Part shown: positions 43,035 to 54,719 of the stretch, piece by piece
How positions within the stretch are numbered: position 1 is the stretch's first letter
Layout of the letters: each line of letters begins with the position of its first letter
From: Isoetes taiwanensis
Lineage: Eukaryota > Streptophyta > Lycopodiopsida > Isoetales > Isoetaceae
Direction: 5' to 3'
Length of the DNA: 64,000 bases
NCBI GenBank assembly: GCA_021234155.1
Contig: JAJEKV010000015.1
Span: 11,554,101-11,618,100 of the forward strand
Translations under genes and position numbers: made by a program
Notes under the pieces: model-generated
What the model was told of the DNA's origin: nothing
Seen by the model: the letters and a program-made list of their open reading frames with translations, nothing else
Databases searched by the model: none

Positions 43035-43530
43035 ACTGTTAGAGCCTGAACTCTAACCTTGCAAGAAGGATGAAAAAACCCAACAATACAAGCTCAATCT
43101 ATCAGAACAAGGCAATGCACAACACAAAGAATCATCATCTCCATAGCTAGATCAAGAAAATAATCTCCCTCAATACACCGTCTCTCTCTCTGTTCTTCTC
43201 TCTCTGCTCAGATAATCCAGTAATGATCGTGCCCACAATGCATACGTGCAAATATCCTGCACGCGTGCATGTGCGTATCTCCCTCCATATACAGTATACT
43301 ATCTCCTCTACCACCACAATAGTGGTGAGTGTGGTGAGTGGTGACGAATGTGGTGAGTGGTGAGTGGTGAAGAGTGTGGTGAGTGGTGACCACCCCAACA
43401 GTGGCGACCACAGTGGGAAAATGTGCCACTCCGTGGCGGAGAACCCACAACAACAAAAATACTAATATGGTCCTTGGGACATGTCCCCAAATGACACATT
43501 TACATGTATGTTTAGAAAGAAAATACCCTC
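43035..43530 (-). repeat. Putative 3' LTR of the gypsy fragment, with GTGGTGA minisatellite
   Basis: On minus the region has a TATA-like AGTATACTGTATATGG, CT/GA-rich leader-like sequence (43180-43205) and a terminal GTTAGAGTTCAGGCTCTAACA with CA end at 43035. It follows the end of the gypsy pol frame (43818) at a suitable distance, and a purine tract (GAGGAGGG) lies near 43525. A GTGGTGAGTGGTGA minisatellite occupies 43310-43395. No second LTR copy is available to fix the ends. Confidence 0.4.
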
Positions 43531-43817
43531 CTCAAATCCAAATGACTGATACAAACAAACTGGTCCAAAATGACAGTGACGAAACAGAGCCTCTGTAACT
43601 GTGGCAAACTTTGAAAGCTGATATCTTGAGTTCCAGACCTCCGTTTGACCTGCACCATAGCTCGTTGGATTCGTATCGCCGAAACACATCCTTTGATGTA
43701 GGATAGATTGTGTATTATGGAACTGTCACCATCTGTTTTTACAGAAAAACGACCTGCTGTAACCCAAAAGTTCTCCACAAATTCTCTGTAATTGGAGCTA
43801 TACCAAATCTGAATCCC

Positions 43818-45755
43818 TTAGAACTGCACTTCTCTTTCAAAATAAGGCCTGAGATCCTTGCCATTTCTGGGATTAGGCAACAATTCCCCTTCTGGAGTCA
43901 TCAAGTAGAATGCCCCACCTGGTACCTCTTTATCAATCAGAAATGGGCCTTCCCATGGGCTTTGAAATTTGGATAGATGCTTCTTAGTGGCCCTGCACAA
44001 CACCAATTGCCCTTCCTCAAATGGATTGACAACCTGTAACTTGTCTTTGGTAAGCTTTACTTTCTGTTTATGCCTCATATTGAAGTCTGCTGCTTCTTGT
44101 CTCATCTCTTGTAATTGCAGCAAATCAGCCATCCTATTATGCACTTGATTTGGATTTGGAACTTCTCCTAAGTTCTCATAATAAGGTAACTCCACAAATG
44201 AACACAAAGGAATGTCCAAATGAATCGGCATCACAGCTTGCACTCCATAAACCAATTCAAATGGTGTAAATCCTGTAGCCAACTTGTAAGTACACCTGAA
44301 ACTCCATAATGCACCTGTCAAGGCTTCATGCCAATTTCTTTGATTATCCTTCACTGTTTTGGCCAAGATAGCTTTCAGAATTTTGTTAGTAGACTCAGCT
44401 TGCCCATTGCCCTGTGGATAATAAGCAGAAGCTTGCACATGTTGAACACCAATCTTTTCCTGTTAACTGAGCTACTACTTTTCCCATGAAATGACTTCCC
44501 CGATCAGACAAAAGAATGGTTGGAACACCAAACCGAGAAATCAAATTGTGATAAAGAAAGCTTAATGTGGTATTTTCTGTAGCATGCTTTGCTGGAATTG
44601 CTTCTACCCACTTTGTAAACATACATGTGGCTGCCAAGATATACTTATGACCTTTGGAAGATGGAGGATTGATAGGCCCAATGTAATCCAATCCCCACAT
44701 ATGAAATGGACCAACACTCAAAATAGGATGGAATGGCATATTATTGTGGCCTGTTAACTGCTTGTGCCTTTGACACTTCTCACATTTACTAAGAAAGTCT
44801 CTAGTATCCTTGTAAAGAGTTGGCCAATAATATCCCTAATGAAGGATCTTCCGAGCTGTGGTTCTGGCTACAAAATGCCCCTGACAATCATGTGCTTGCT
44901 GCAACAAATCATGAGTTTGCTGACCAGCAACACATCTTAATAAGAGACCTTCCATAGTCCTCTTATAAAGAATAGCTTCATGCACCACATAACCAGCTGC
45001 TTGTACTCTAAGAGCATGGTTGTTGCTTTGAAAATGATGAGGGATAAGTCTGATCTTGTAAATACCTGTATATATTGGCATACCAAAGATCCACGGTTTC
45101 AATGAACCCTTGTAATACGCCATTATCCGGAACTGCTACTGGCTGGTCTGTTTCCTCTTCTATTTCAGCACCACTACTCAAATAGGCACTTGGATTATGA
45201 GCTCCTTGAGCCATCTTAACATACTTCAACTCAAATTCTTGTATGATAAGAGCCCATCTTGTAAACTTAGGATCTTGGACAGTCTTGTTGTAAATGCATG
45301 GCAATGGGTTCACATCCATATGAATGTAAACATACTGTACATTTGCTGAATTCCATTGTGAAGGAAGAAGATAATGTCTAAACTTATTCAAGGCCCACTT
45401 CAATGCCAACCCAAGATGCTCCACATGAGTCCATTTCTGCTCTTGTGGAGTTAACAACCTGCTAGCATAGTAATTCACATCATAATGCTTTTGCTGATTT
45501 TTATGACATAGTGTGACAGCCAAAGCTTGCTCCCAAACAGTAAAGAATAAATGAAAAGGCTCACTCATTCTTGGAGGAATCAGCAAAGTTCTCTCTTTCA
45601 ATTGTCCAAGACACCATTCAAATGCTTCTTGAGCGTCCTCCTTCCATCTAAAATTCTGCCCTTGCTTCATACAATCCACAAGTGGCTGGGTTATTTTAGC
45701 AAAATTGTGCAAATACCTCCTACTAAAACTGAGTTGGCCATATAAGCTTCTCACT
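43818..45755 (-). pseudogene. Ty3/gypsy pol fragment: RNase H and integrase
   Basis: Minus frames give the RT-RNase H junction (LYGQLSFSRRYLHNFAKI) and RNase H ('FHLFFTVWEQALAVTL', 'VNYYASRLLTPQEQKW'). The HHCC zinc-binding region follows ('LLQQAHDCQGHFVARTTARKI'), then the integrase core with D (GLDYIGPINPP), D (LLSDRGSHFMG) and E (YYPQGNGQAESTNKIL), and a C-terminal part ending LRPYFEREVQF. No chromodomain is seen, as in the Tat/Athila branch. The upstream end is cut at 45755 by the LTR of another element; frame breaks occur near 44830 and 44430. Confidence 0.9.
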
Positions 45756-46353
45756 TGTGTTTGGGGTCTGGGTTCGGGAACTCCTGGAAGACAGCCCTCT
45801 GTGAGGACCCGTGGATCTAACAGGAGAGTCCGGGGGACTATGTCACGCGGGATTTGCAAGAAGAGAAGAAAAAGAAGAAAACAGAACAAATGAGAGAAAG
45901 ATGATAAGCTTCCTTGATATCAATGATGAAAATACATGAGCTCTCGCAATAGAGAGAAAACTGAAAGGAGACAAGACTCAAAACTCATCTAAAAAACTTA
46001 TGTGCTAACTCTACTCATATATATAGTACAATGGCCTTGGGCCCAATATAGACACTCTGACTGATCTCGGTGCCGACTCCTGGAAGGAGGCCTGATTTGC
46101 AGGAATGTTGGCGGTGCCTCTTGAAGTGCCTAGAATCACGCCCGATGTCGACGCCAGCGAGGCGGTGGCGGGTCCGTCACTTGTCCGAGCGGGCGCCTGT
46201 TGTTGACACCCACAAGGCTTTTGATCAAGGCGTGGTCTGCTGCTTGGTCTTCAAGGAGCCTTGGATGTCTCAATCGGGTCGATCGAGGATCCTTGAGCTT
46301 GACCTGGTCTGTCAGAGGATGAATAGTCCCGTATCAGAGGCCTGGGATTAACA
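45756..46353 (-). repeat. 3' LTR of the Tat/Athila-type element
   Basis: On minus it starts TGTTAATCCCAGGCCTCTGA (from 46353) and ends ...CCCCAAACACA near 45756. It has a TATA-like CTATATATATGAGTAG at about 46030-46010 and a TTTCTCTCATTTGTTCTG leader-like stretch near 45890. A purine tract, GGTGGGGGAG, immediately precedes it (46354-46363 on plus), the signature of a 3' LTR. The 5' LTR is not in the window, so exact ends rest on the TG..CA rule. Confidence 0.65.
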
Positions 46354-46364
46354 CTCCCCCACCA

Positions 46365-48000
46365 AACGACACTCAGAGTGAAGAAAAGGAGGAAGCGTTT
46401 GGAGGGCGGAAGCCATCCTGTTCGAAAGTGATCCTCACGGGAGTGAGGACGGGCACCATTATGGTAACCGGGCTTATGAGATCCCGGGCGGATTGAAGAG
46501 CTTGAGGAGTGTTTTTGGCCAAGGGCAGGATCGGCATCAATAAGAAAGCGAGAGCGCACTATGTCTTCAAGGGCAGCGTGCATGCCCGGAAGAAATGTAC
46601 CGACATTCCATGAGGAGACAGTCCGAAGGCACCGATTAATCGCATTCGGATTGGGTTGAAAAAATGGACGCCGATTTAAGCGAGCTTAGCAAAATGCATT
46701 TGAGAGCAGCGCAAAATCGCTTTTGAAGATGGACAAGGATCGTGAGGTGGAGGCATTCCGCAAGAAGGTGTCGAGACCATGAAGCGCATCCGGCCGCTGC
46801 CAACCACGCCATTAGCAATGTAGATCCAATTGGTGGTGTTGTCCAGAGTGGCACCTTCTTCCCAATGTGAGCGGGCGAACAAAACGCGGATCCCACCGGA
46901 GATCCGCCGAGATCCGAGGTGGTGTCCACCGCATGACCATCCATGACCTTGGTCCAAAAAGGAAGGGCCAATCGAAGTCGAACCCGGGTGGAGGTACGCC
47001 TGTGGAAGCATAGGGAGAAGGAACCATGCCCGCGGGCGTGGGTTGGCCGAAAGCGGTCTCCCGAATCGATCGACAAGATCCGGATCGAGAGCCCCGACAC
47101 CAACGATCCCAAAGAGAAGCAGAGCTCGAGAGTTGTGGGGAGGGCTATCCCATCCCGTGGGGACCGCCTTTGCTATCCAACAGCTTGTAATGGATTGTAA
47201 CCGGGTGAGGTGCCGCATATAAATTTGTGCATAGGGAAGATCCCGGGATGTCCTAGATACTTCCGATTTGTTGCGGGCTTCGGCTTGCCGAGAGATAAAT
47301 GATTGGCAAGCTTCGGGCATGTACTCGATGAAGAGTTTGGGTCTGAGCAGGATCCGCAAGATATGGATTGTTATCCTGAAGCACCCATTGCACAGTGGGG
47401 TCACCTCGAAAAAGCCGGGCGTGGCCCATTTCCAAAGTGTTCCTGTGTATCACCCGGATAGAAATCATGAAATATGTAAGCCATGGGCTGAACCACTCTG
47501 AAGGTGATAAAGTCCGGATCGCACGGTGTATGAGATCAAAGACGACAAGGGCACAAAGACAACCCTTTGTCTTCAATGGAGAGTTCTGGCCAAATCCGAA
47601 GAAAATCTGCACTGCTCAGGGGAATATCCACAGGGCCATCGGCCGCATGCCACTTCGAAAGGAAGAGGTGGCGTCGAGCAACCACATAATCGTGATAGCA
47701 GGAGGGAACCGGGAAGTCAGCGGGCGCATTCTGCGGAAGAATGGCGCGATGGGCGCCAAGTTTTGCTTGAGCCTCATCGCCAGATCGAATAGCTTGCCGC
47801 GGTGTTGTTCGAGATCACGGATCCGGTTGTCCTTTCGAAAGCAGCAGTGGATCGGTCACGGACCCGTTCGAGAAGTGTTGACCGGGAGGAAGATTTCCCG
47901 GTGTATTGAGGCGAAGCACGGCAATCTCAGGCCATCCAAGATATCTTCGTTTCGCACCTCGTAAACTGATCTTGAAGAGAGGTGAGCCGAGAGGTCTGTG
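46365..48000 (-). other. Retrotransposon 3' region, coding status unclear
   Basis: Between the extra ORF and the LTR. Several long frames are open on both strands (for example 47404-46676 minus and 47395-47964 plus), but none shows a recognisable domain, and the DNA is GC-richer than its surroundings, which favours chance open frames. Probably untranslated 3' region of the element or a captured fragment. Confidence 0.35.
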
Positions 48001-48025
48001 TAGAAAGTTGAGCCGTCAAGGAGGC

Positions 48026-49375
48026 TTAATTTGAGCGCCCCGGCTGAAAGATTTTGAACTTGAGTGCTGAAATTTTCGGCCACGCCTGTGAGTACAAGGC
48101 ATTGAGTTTAGCAATATCTGCGCCCTTGGTACTCGTGAGAGCGGCTTTGGACTTGTTGTGCTCCAATAAAGTCTGAATTTCTGACTGGAGCTGAGCCTGT
48201 TGATCTGCGAGTTGGCTGACTTGAGCTTGTGTACTTTTGAGATCTGCATGAGCCTGTAAGAGAGCTTCATGCTTGTCTTGAAGTTTGGCCTCCAAAGTTG
48301 CAACTTGGGCAGTTGCAGCTTGAAGGTCCTGGTGTACCGCATCAGAGGCCTCTAGTGCCCGTTGAACCCGCTCATAAGAGCGTCTTGGGATTCTTGTAAC
48401 TTGAGAGCAGCAGCTTGAGCATCCTCGGCCGACATCGATACAACAACTGACGAGGGTGTTGTGGTGGTGGAGCTTGTTGTTGCCTGGTTTGGGATGTTTG
48501 GGAAAAATGGTGTGAAGTGGATGGTGTAGCGGAGGAGGAGACAGTGACATGGGTGTGACTGTGGACATGACCAGTGGAAGACGGGCGTGAAGTGCCAACT
48601 TGGTGAGTGATTGGAAGGGAGCGCTGAGTGGAATTATGAGAATTTGGTGGTGTGGGAGGGAAGTAATGACGGATGAGGGCTTGAAAGTGGCCTCCCACAG
48701 AAACTTCAGAAATGGAAGTGGTACCCCGAAGGCGGTCCATTTCTTGGAGAAGACGATAGAACATCATTTGGGGCCAATCTATGTGGTGTTTGGAGTGTGT
48801 AGCAGTGAGGACCAGGTTATAGAAAGGCTTATTGATATGGGTGTTCTTGATAGAATACCCAAGGAATTTTCGCCACAGAAATTTAACAAAGGTTTCATGA
48901 GGCTTGTCGATATTGGTCAGACGATGGACATTGGCATGATAAGCAGGTGCACCAAACTCTGTGACATCGAGATCCTGTATAGCAGACCATGATACACAAG
49001 GGGTGTGCAAGGGAATATGAAATACCTCAGAAATCAAATGTTGAGTCAACAAAATAGTGGTGCCATCGACCACAGTGGTGTAACCTTGCGGGCTGTTAAT
49101 GATATTGGCGATGAACCGCCTAACTGGTCGGGATTTGGAGCGGAAGTTCCATTTGAGAGAATTCGTAAAAGCTGGTGTCGCTCGACTTCTTTATTTGGGC
49201 CAACAAGGGCTTCACGGAAAGTGGGGCCAAGAAGGATCTGAGATGCAAAAAGGGCCGGATCCTTGGGAGCAAGAGCTTGAAGTGTAGAAAATCTTGGGGC
49301 AGCCATGGGAATGATGTGCGTAAACGAAGAGGGATGCCAAAGGCGTAAGACGAAAGTCGAAAGCACGGAGGACAA
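48026..49375 (-). pseudogene. Extra ORF of the retrotransposon ('plant transposon protein'-like) with coiled coil
   Basis: Starts at MAAPRFSTLQALAPKDPALF (about 49307), with a frame change near 49160, then 'RRFIANIINSPQGYTTV' and VDGTTILLTQHLISEVFHIP, which resembles the putative plant transposon protein domain found in Tat/Athila-type elements. A Ser/Thr/His/Gln-rich linker follows ('HVHSHTHVTVSSSATPSTSH'). A second frame (48598-48026) contains a long coiled coil ('ALEASDAVHQDLQAATAQV', 'LADQQAQLQSEIQTLLEH'). Virion or regulatory roles have been proposed for such extra ORFs; here the function is unknown. Confidence 0.6.
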
Positions 49376-50304
49376 AGGCGCAGAGGAACTAAAAGGTTTG
49401 TTTTAGGGCTAACAACCGAGGCTAAGAGGTATGAAGAGTGCTAAACGGAACCGTTGATGGTGCCGGTGTCAAAAGATGCCAAGAAGGGTATTGAGAGGCA
49501 AAAAATTTGGCTAAGTCCCAAAAACGTAAGGGAGAAGCAATGAACAAAGTGAGGATGAGACGTGAAAGAAAGATCGGATGTGACAGATGGCAAAGGACAC
49601 CCATTAATGTTCGACGGGCGTGAAAAGAAGGAATGGCATTCAATGCTGGCAACTCGAGGTGGGATATCATTAAAAGGAATGTGTCAGAAGGTACCATGGC
49701 TAGATATGCGGGGGAGAAAAGATTCTCATTTTAGAAACGACCTTTGCGTTGCAAACACGTTGGCGATTTGTGTGATTGGTCCACGCCGACAAGGAGTGCC
49801 TGGATGGGCTATATAAGACGAACCGAGAGGAACGAAGGCATCCGATGGCGCCAAGATGGCCTGCCGCTGGCTTGAACGAAGGCGCATGATGCCCACTAAC
49901 CGCCGAGTGGATCACTTGCAAGATGAATTGTCTGGATCCTCTGGCGCTGCCACAACCGTGGCATTCGAATGGACGGCTGGTGTGCCGGGATGGCTGAACA
50001 TCCCGACCCAAAGACCAACGGATGGAGGTGGTTTCGCGACCTTCATTTGGGATCCGAGCGTAACCTTTACCATCTCTGCAAGATACCTCTGCTCCAACCC
50101 GGAGTAGGGGGTTTTGCCTCTTAGGACTTAGTAGATAGGGCTCGAGCCCGTTTTGTATATAGGGCAAGTGCCCATATAGCGGAAATAGCTGGCGCGCCCA
50201 CATTTTTAAAAAAAATCTCCACTATAATATAATAATATACCGCCTTTCTAGTCACTTTCGTGGTGTTTGCTTCTTGAACTGTCTCGCGTGTGTTGATGTT
50301 CACT
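49376..50304. other. Interval between pol and extra ORF
   Basis: Open frames occur on both strands without recognisable domains. On minus, 50220-50120 is AT-rich then reads CTATATACAAAACGGGCTCG, which could be an internal promoter for the downstream extra ORF; this is weak. Confidence 0.3.
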
Positions 50305-51548
50305 ACGTGTGATGAAATGCTTTGAGGCGAAAACCATTAACCAATGTAGGTAATGGAGTGCCATCTAACTCAGCTAGTTGGAAAACGCTTGGTCTAACCA
50401 CTTGAACAATTTGATAAGGGCCAAGCCAACGAAACTTGAGTTTTAGGAAAATTTTTGTACCTGGAATCATAAAGAAGAACCAAATCTCCTTCTTTGAATG
50501 TTTTTTTCTTCAAACGTTTGTCATGTAAAGATTTTTGCAACTGTTGTCCATGAAGAACACGAATATAAGCATCCCTTCGAAGTTCATCCAACTGTTCTAA
50601 TTGATAGACCCGTTCTTTGAGTGCAGCAGGTGGATTATGAGCAGTAGCCAGTTGAAAACGGAGTGTTGGAAGGATGTATTCAAACGGCATGAGAGCTTCG
50701 ACCATAAACCAATTTAAAAGGAGGTGACCAGTAGCAATCTTGAAACAAGTATTGTAGGCCCAAAGAACAAGAGGGAAGTTTTGTCCGCCAAATGCGGGAA
50801 GCGTCACAAATTTTCTTGAGAATGGTGACCGAGTTTTGTTGGTGCTTTACGCCAACCCATTGCCTTGAGGATAGTAAGGTGTGCTCTTGTGATGATGTAT
50901 CGGGGAGATAATACGCCAGCTCCTTGATAGTATGATTGATGAAATGAACACCACGGTCACCGACCAGCTCCGTGGGGGCAACGGTAATCGCGTGATAATT
51001 TGTTGATAGAGGACTCTAGCCGCTTCTTTGCAGTTGTTGTGCGGAAGTGCACAAGCTTCCGCCCATTTGGTGGCGTAGTCGATGCGATCGGGCACGAAAA
51101 AGTGTGCCGCCAGGAGGATCTATAGGTCCCACAAAGTCCATTCCCCATTTCTTTGAAGGGAAGTGGCGTGACCCGGCGTCAAGGGAAGATCGCCACGGGC
51201 GTGGGGCGCCCCACCGGCGGCAAGCGCCACGCGTCTTGGCGTGGGCGTGAGCATCTTTGAAGAGCGTGGGCCAATAATACCCGGCTAGAAGGATTTTGGC
51301 GCGTCGTGGTGTCACCATGAAAATGACCACCACCGGAGCCCTTGATGAGCTTCTCGAACAATGTCCGGAACTTCATGAGGTAGAACACAGCGTCGAAGGA
51401 TGGTGCCCTTTTTGTAGAGATGTCCGGCAACCATGGTGTAGTCACGGACCTCTCGGAGAAATTGATGGCGACGGGATTGTCGCTTGGCAGGAGAGAGCGT
51501 CGCCTTCTGGTGGAAGAGCACCTGTGAGGAGGTACTGCTGAAAATCAT
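50305..51548 (-). pseudogene. Retrotransposon integrase, heavily frameshifted
   Basis: Fragments in order: 'RDYTMVAGHLYKKGTILRRC' and 'EVPDIVREAHQG' (zinc-binding N-terminus, 51450-51350), 'KKWGMDFVGPIDPPGGT' with the first catalytic Asp (about 51145), 'PYYPQGNGLA' (about 50850), then 'DKRLKKKTFKEGDLVLLYDS' (50510) and 'LAELDGTPLPTLVNGFRLKA' with stop near 50305. At least five frame changes. No chromodomain. Confidence 0.8.
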
Positions 51549-51574
51549 GGAACCAATGTGGTGTTGTTGCGTGA

Positions 51575-52237
51575 CTAAAAAGAGTCGAAAGCATCGTGAA
51601 AGGCGTCTGAGACCCCAGTTGCGGGATCATCTGTGTGGATGCGTGAAAGATAATCCGGAACAACATGAGATTTGCCAGCCTTATGAACGATTTCAAAAGG
51701 AGCAAATTCTTGGAGAAGAAGGACCCAACGAGCAATGCGGCCCGTGGGCGTGGACTTGTTGATCAAATAGAGGAGTGCTTGGTGGTCCACAAAGAACTTG
51801 ATTTGACTGCCCAAAAGGTAATGACGGAAGCGTTGGACACAGAAAATGAGACCCAAAGCTTCACGCTCCGTGGCAGAATAGTTGCGCTCAGCAGAAGTGA
51901 GTTTTCGGCTGGCGTAGCGATTTGGTTTGTCAGTGTGCGCATCATATTCTTGAGAAAGAACAGCTCCAATAGCAAACGCCGAGACATCGACATGAACGTG
52001 AAAGGGCTTGTCCCATTGAGGAGGAACAAGAACCGGTGCCTGAGTAAGCAAAAGCTTCAGTTGTTGGAAAGCAGCTTCCGCCTGGGAATTCCAAGCCCAG
52101 GTGGATTCGTCACCCGTGAGTTTATGAATGGGATCTGCAATGGCTGCCAGTCCAGGTATGAAGGTGGAGTAATAATTGACCTTTCCCAGGAAAGAGCGTG
52201 TCTCCTTGATATTGGCTGGTGCTTGAGCCTTGAGCAC
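51575..52237 (-). CDS. Retrotransposon RNase H and connection domain, one open frame
   Basis: Open for 220 codons: 'ETRSFLGKVNYYSTFIPGL' (RT connection), 'PFHVHVDVSAFAIGAVLSQE' with the first catalytic Asp (usual motif DAS; here DVS), 'RKLTSAERNYSATEREALGL' with the Glu, 'IKFFVDHQALLYL' with the next Asp, and 'AGKSHVVPDYLSRI'. All RNase H carboxylates are present. Separated from the RT frame by a stop/shift near 52300. Confidence 0.85.
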   Translation of the reverse strand: MLKAQAPANIKETRSFLGKVNYYSTFIPGLAAIADPIHKLTGDESTWAWNSQAEAAFQQLKLLLTQAPVLVPPQWDKPFHVHVDVSAFAIGAVLSQEYDAHTDKPNRYASRKLTSAERNYSATEREALGLIFCVQRFRHYLLGSQIKFFVDHQALLYLINKSTPTGRIARWVLLLQEFAPFEIVHKAGKSHVVPDYLSRIHTDDPATGVSDAFHDAFDSF

Positions 52238-52312
52238 ACAACTGATTTTGGCAGGATCAGTGGTGATTCCTGCTTTGCTGACAACATGGCCTAACAGAAC
52301 ACCGTAGTGGAT

Positions 52313-52813
52313 TTAAAAGGTGCATTTCTCAGGATTGAGACTAATGCCGGACTCATCACATTTCTGGAAGACGAGTTCCAATTTATCCAAATGGTCAGCC
52401 ATGGAACTGTAGGCAGAGAAGTCATCTTGAAAAATTTGCAAGAAGGGATTTTCCTTCATGAAATCATGAAAAACTGAGAGCATGATGCGTTGAAATGTTG
52501 AAGGAGAGTTGGATAATCCAAAAGGAACCACCTTGTAGGCAAAAGTGCCCCACGGGGTGGTGAAAGTGGTCTTGAGTTGATCAGAGTCTTTGATGGAGAT
52601 CTGATTGTAGCCAGAAAAACCATCCATAAAGGAGTACATCTCATGTCCAGCCACTTCTTCCAGAACTTGGTCTGTGAAGGGAAGTGGAAAATGATCACGC
52701 TCCGTGGCCTGATTGAGTTTCCGATAGTCCACACAGACGCGGATCTTACCATTGTGCTTAAGGGCAATGACGATGGGGCTCACCCATTCAGAATGTTTGA
52801 CCTCATAGATCAA
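52313..52813 (-). CDS. Retrotransposon reverse transcriptase core
   Basis: Open for 166 codons: 'WVSPIVIALKHNGKIRVCVD' and YRKLNQATERDHFPLP, 'SFMDGFSGYNQI' with the first catalytic Asp, 'FGLSNSPSTFQR' and 'LQIFQDDFSAYS', where the usual YxDD is FQDD. Ends at 'SLNPEKCTF'. The frame upstream (53509-52889) joins it and carries 'FKHIFAWSYKDLRGI', the conserved entry to gypsy RT. Confidence 0.88.
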   Translation of the reverse strand: MIYEVKHSEWVSPIVIALKHNGKIRVCVDYRKLNQATERDHFPLPFTDQVLEEVAGHEMYSFMDGFSGYNQISIKDSDQLKTTFTTPWGTFAYKVVPFGLSNSPSTFQRIMLSVFHDFMKENPFLQIFQDDFSAYSSMADHLDKLELVFQKCDESGISLNPEKCTF

Positions 52814-52888
52814 ACCTGCAGCAAGGAGTTTGTCAATTTCCGCCTTGACGCGATCACGGTAATTAGGGTTGAGCCGGTACTGTCGTTG

Positions 52889-53509
52889 CTACACTGGTCG
52901 TGCATCAGATTTGGTAGGAATGGTGAGTTCCCCCAAGCTTTTGTTGATTCCCCGAAGATCTTTGTAACTCCAGGCGAAAATGTGTTTGAATTTTTTGAAC
53001 AGCTTGACGGCCCTGTTACGATAAGGAGCCGGAAGATTTGCAGCAATGCGGACAGGTTGATTGTTGCCAACGTCCACAATCTCGACTTCGGGAGTCTGAA
53101 TATGGGGTATTACTTCAGTATCCTGGACAATGTGTGCAGGAGGTTGGAGCATAACCGGATGCGTGGCACTTTGCGTGGTGAAAAAGAGAGGTTGCTCAGT
53201 TTCATCTAGCAGAGGTTGCTTCATGACAGCGTGTACATCAACAGGAGTTGCAGGAGGTTCAGCATCTGAAAAGTGATCAACGCGTTGGATTCGATTGCAA
53301 GGAGCCAGGTAGGGGTCAAGCAAGGCAGCCACAGCCTGGTCCTGATCAAGAGTCATTTCTCCCCAAGGATCAGCATATTCGGGGTAGGATGACGAGGCAT
53401 ACCGCAGTGGAGCCTGAACTTGATAAATATTCTGAGCTTCTTCAGAATCTGTGTCAGAGAGAGGGTTCCGCATTGTCAATGAAATGATCCCGCCTGCTTG
53501 CAAGTCCAT
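52889..53509 (-). CDS. Retrotransposon protease-RT linker
   Basis: 206 open codons, acidic and Pro-rich at first (DTDSEEAQNIYQ, 'DQDQAVAALLDPYLAPCN'), ending 'RAVKLFKKFKHIFAWSYKDL' and 'LTIPTKSDARPV'. These last blocks are the standard N-terminal approach to gypsy RT, so this is part of pol rather than a separate gene. Confidence 0.7.
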   Translation of the reverse strand: MDLQAGGIISLTMRNPLSDTDSEEAQNIYQVQAPLRYASSSYPEYADPWGEMTLDQDQAVAALLDPYLAPCNRIQRVDHFSDAEPPATPVDVHAVMKQPLLDETEQPLFFTTQSATHPVMLQPPAHIVQDTEVIPHIQTPEVEIVDVGNNQPVRIAANLPAPYRNRAVKLFKKFKHIFAWSYKDLRGINKSLGELTIPTKSDARPV

Positions 53510-53614
53510 GGTGGCATTGAGATGACCATCATTGATGACTAATCGGTCCGTGGCCCAAGAATGGATACTCTTTGCCCGGGCGGGAGAAAAGGTGCGCCTA
53601 CCAAGATTTCATAG

Positions 53615-54400
53615 TCACCGGATCTTCGCCACTTTCCAAACTCCAAATTCCATGGGAAAGCCGGAGATCACCAATGTTGATGTGAAGAATAGGTGTGACG
53701 CCTTTGAGGTCTCTCGGATATGGCCATTAGCCAATTTGATGTCATATGGGGCACGAAAGAGTTGTGTGATGCCCATTTGTTTCATGGAGTTTATCCAAGT
53801 GATGAGATTGACTGCGCTACCTCCATCGATTTGAACATGGTTGACTTGCTCGATTTCCCACCGTGGCATGGACCGTGGGTGTAGAGGTAGCCACGGCCCC
53901 AACTAAAAGCAGTTGGGAGTGGTAACCGGTCCTTGAGAGCGTGACGAGTTTTAAAATGGTTGCCAAGCTTAAAGGAATTTTGATCTTGGCGAGCTCCTCT
54001 TGGAGTTCGAGAGGTACATGAGAAAAAGGATCTGCTGGTTCCATCGGGTGCGGGAGGCGCGGGGTGGAAGCAAACTTCTTTGAGTAAGTCAACCTCGGCT
54101 GCAATATTGGGATATGTCCGAGGAGCCGGAGGTTGAGATGTTGAAGGGGTATCTTGTCTTTGTTGAGCTCTAGTGGTGGCATGAACATTTGCCAATGTGC
54201 GGCCTTCAAAGGCTTGCATGAGGTTCAAAATGCTTTGGCTAACTTTGGGCATGACATGTGGCATGAGCTTTTCCAAGTCAGGGGTGCAAAGTGAACCTTT
54301 TTTCGCCCTCATGAGGAATGGTGTCAACCGCAAAGGCAAAAGGCGTGCCCTTTCGAATAATAGTCAAGGGACGTGATGCCTTGGTCCGGGCGTGAAACTA
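53615..54400 (-). pseudogene. Retrotransposon protease and gag C-terminal region
   Basis: The protease signature is VQIDGGSAVNLITW (DGGS in place of DTGA/DSGA) at about 53835, followed by 'YDIKLANGHIRE' and hydrophobic 'FFTSTLVISGFPMEFG'. Upstream (54339-53791) frames carry 'PHVMPKVSQSILNLMQAFEG' and Pro/Gln-rich linker. Frame breaks near 53900 and 54340. Confidence 0.7.
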
Positions 54401-54416
54401 AACCAACCCAATTTGA

Positions 54417-54716
54417 CTACCGGATTGGAGGATTAAGTGCCTGAAAAATTTCCTCTTGGGCTTGTTGATCCAGCTGAGGTTGATTTGCTGGAGCTGGGTG
54501 ATAGCGTGATTGCTGAGGCGCTTTTGGTGGCTTCTTAAGAACTGGTCGCGGGCCTTGTTTGCCATTAGCGAGCCAGAGTTGGTAAGCCGTGAGGCGGACC
54601 AAGGTGGTCTGATTTGTGCCAGGAAGCTGTACCTGAACTTGTGGAAGTTGAGGACACGCCGTGGTGGTATGACCCCATTCTTGACAGTGATAACACTGAG
54701 CTTTAGAAGGATCCAC
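54417..54716 (-). CDS. Retrotransposon gag zinc knuckle
   Basis: 99 codons with CYHCQEWGHTTTACPQL, a CX2CX4HX4C-type nucleocapsid knuckle (CYHC...GH....C), followed by a Gln/Pro-rich basic tail. The text just upstream on minus (GTTGTTTTCAG/CCGTGGACC) looks like a splice acceptor. The rest of gag is absent beyond 54768. Confidence 0.75.
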   Translation of the reverse strand: MDPSKAQCYHCQEWGHTTTACPQLPQVQVQLPGTNQTTLVRLTAYQLWLANGKQGPRPVLKKPPKAPQQSRYHPAPANQPQLDQQAQEEIFQALNPPIR

Positions 54717-54719
54717 ACT

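Noticed and set aside
47395-47964. 189-codon plus-strand frame and overlapping minus frame 46676-47404
   Set aside because: No domain or consistent codon bias is seen. The DNA is GC-richer, which favours chance open frames, and it lies in the 3' region of the retrotransposon.
51665-53209. Long plus-strand frames at 51665-52294 and 52577-53209
   Set aside because: They are antisense shadows of the retrotransposon RNase H and RT frames, which carry the recognisable catalytic motifs on minus.
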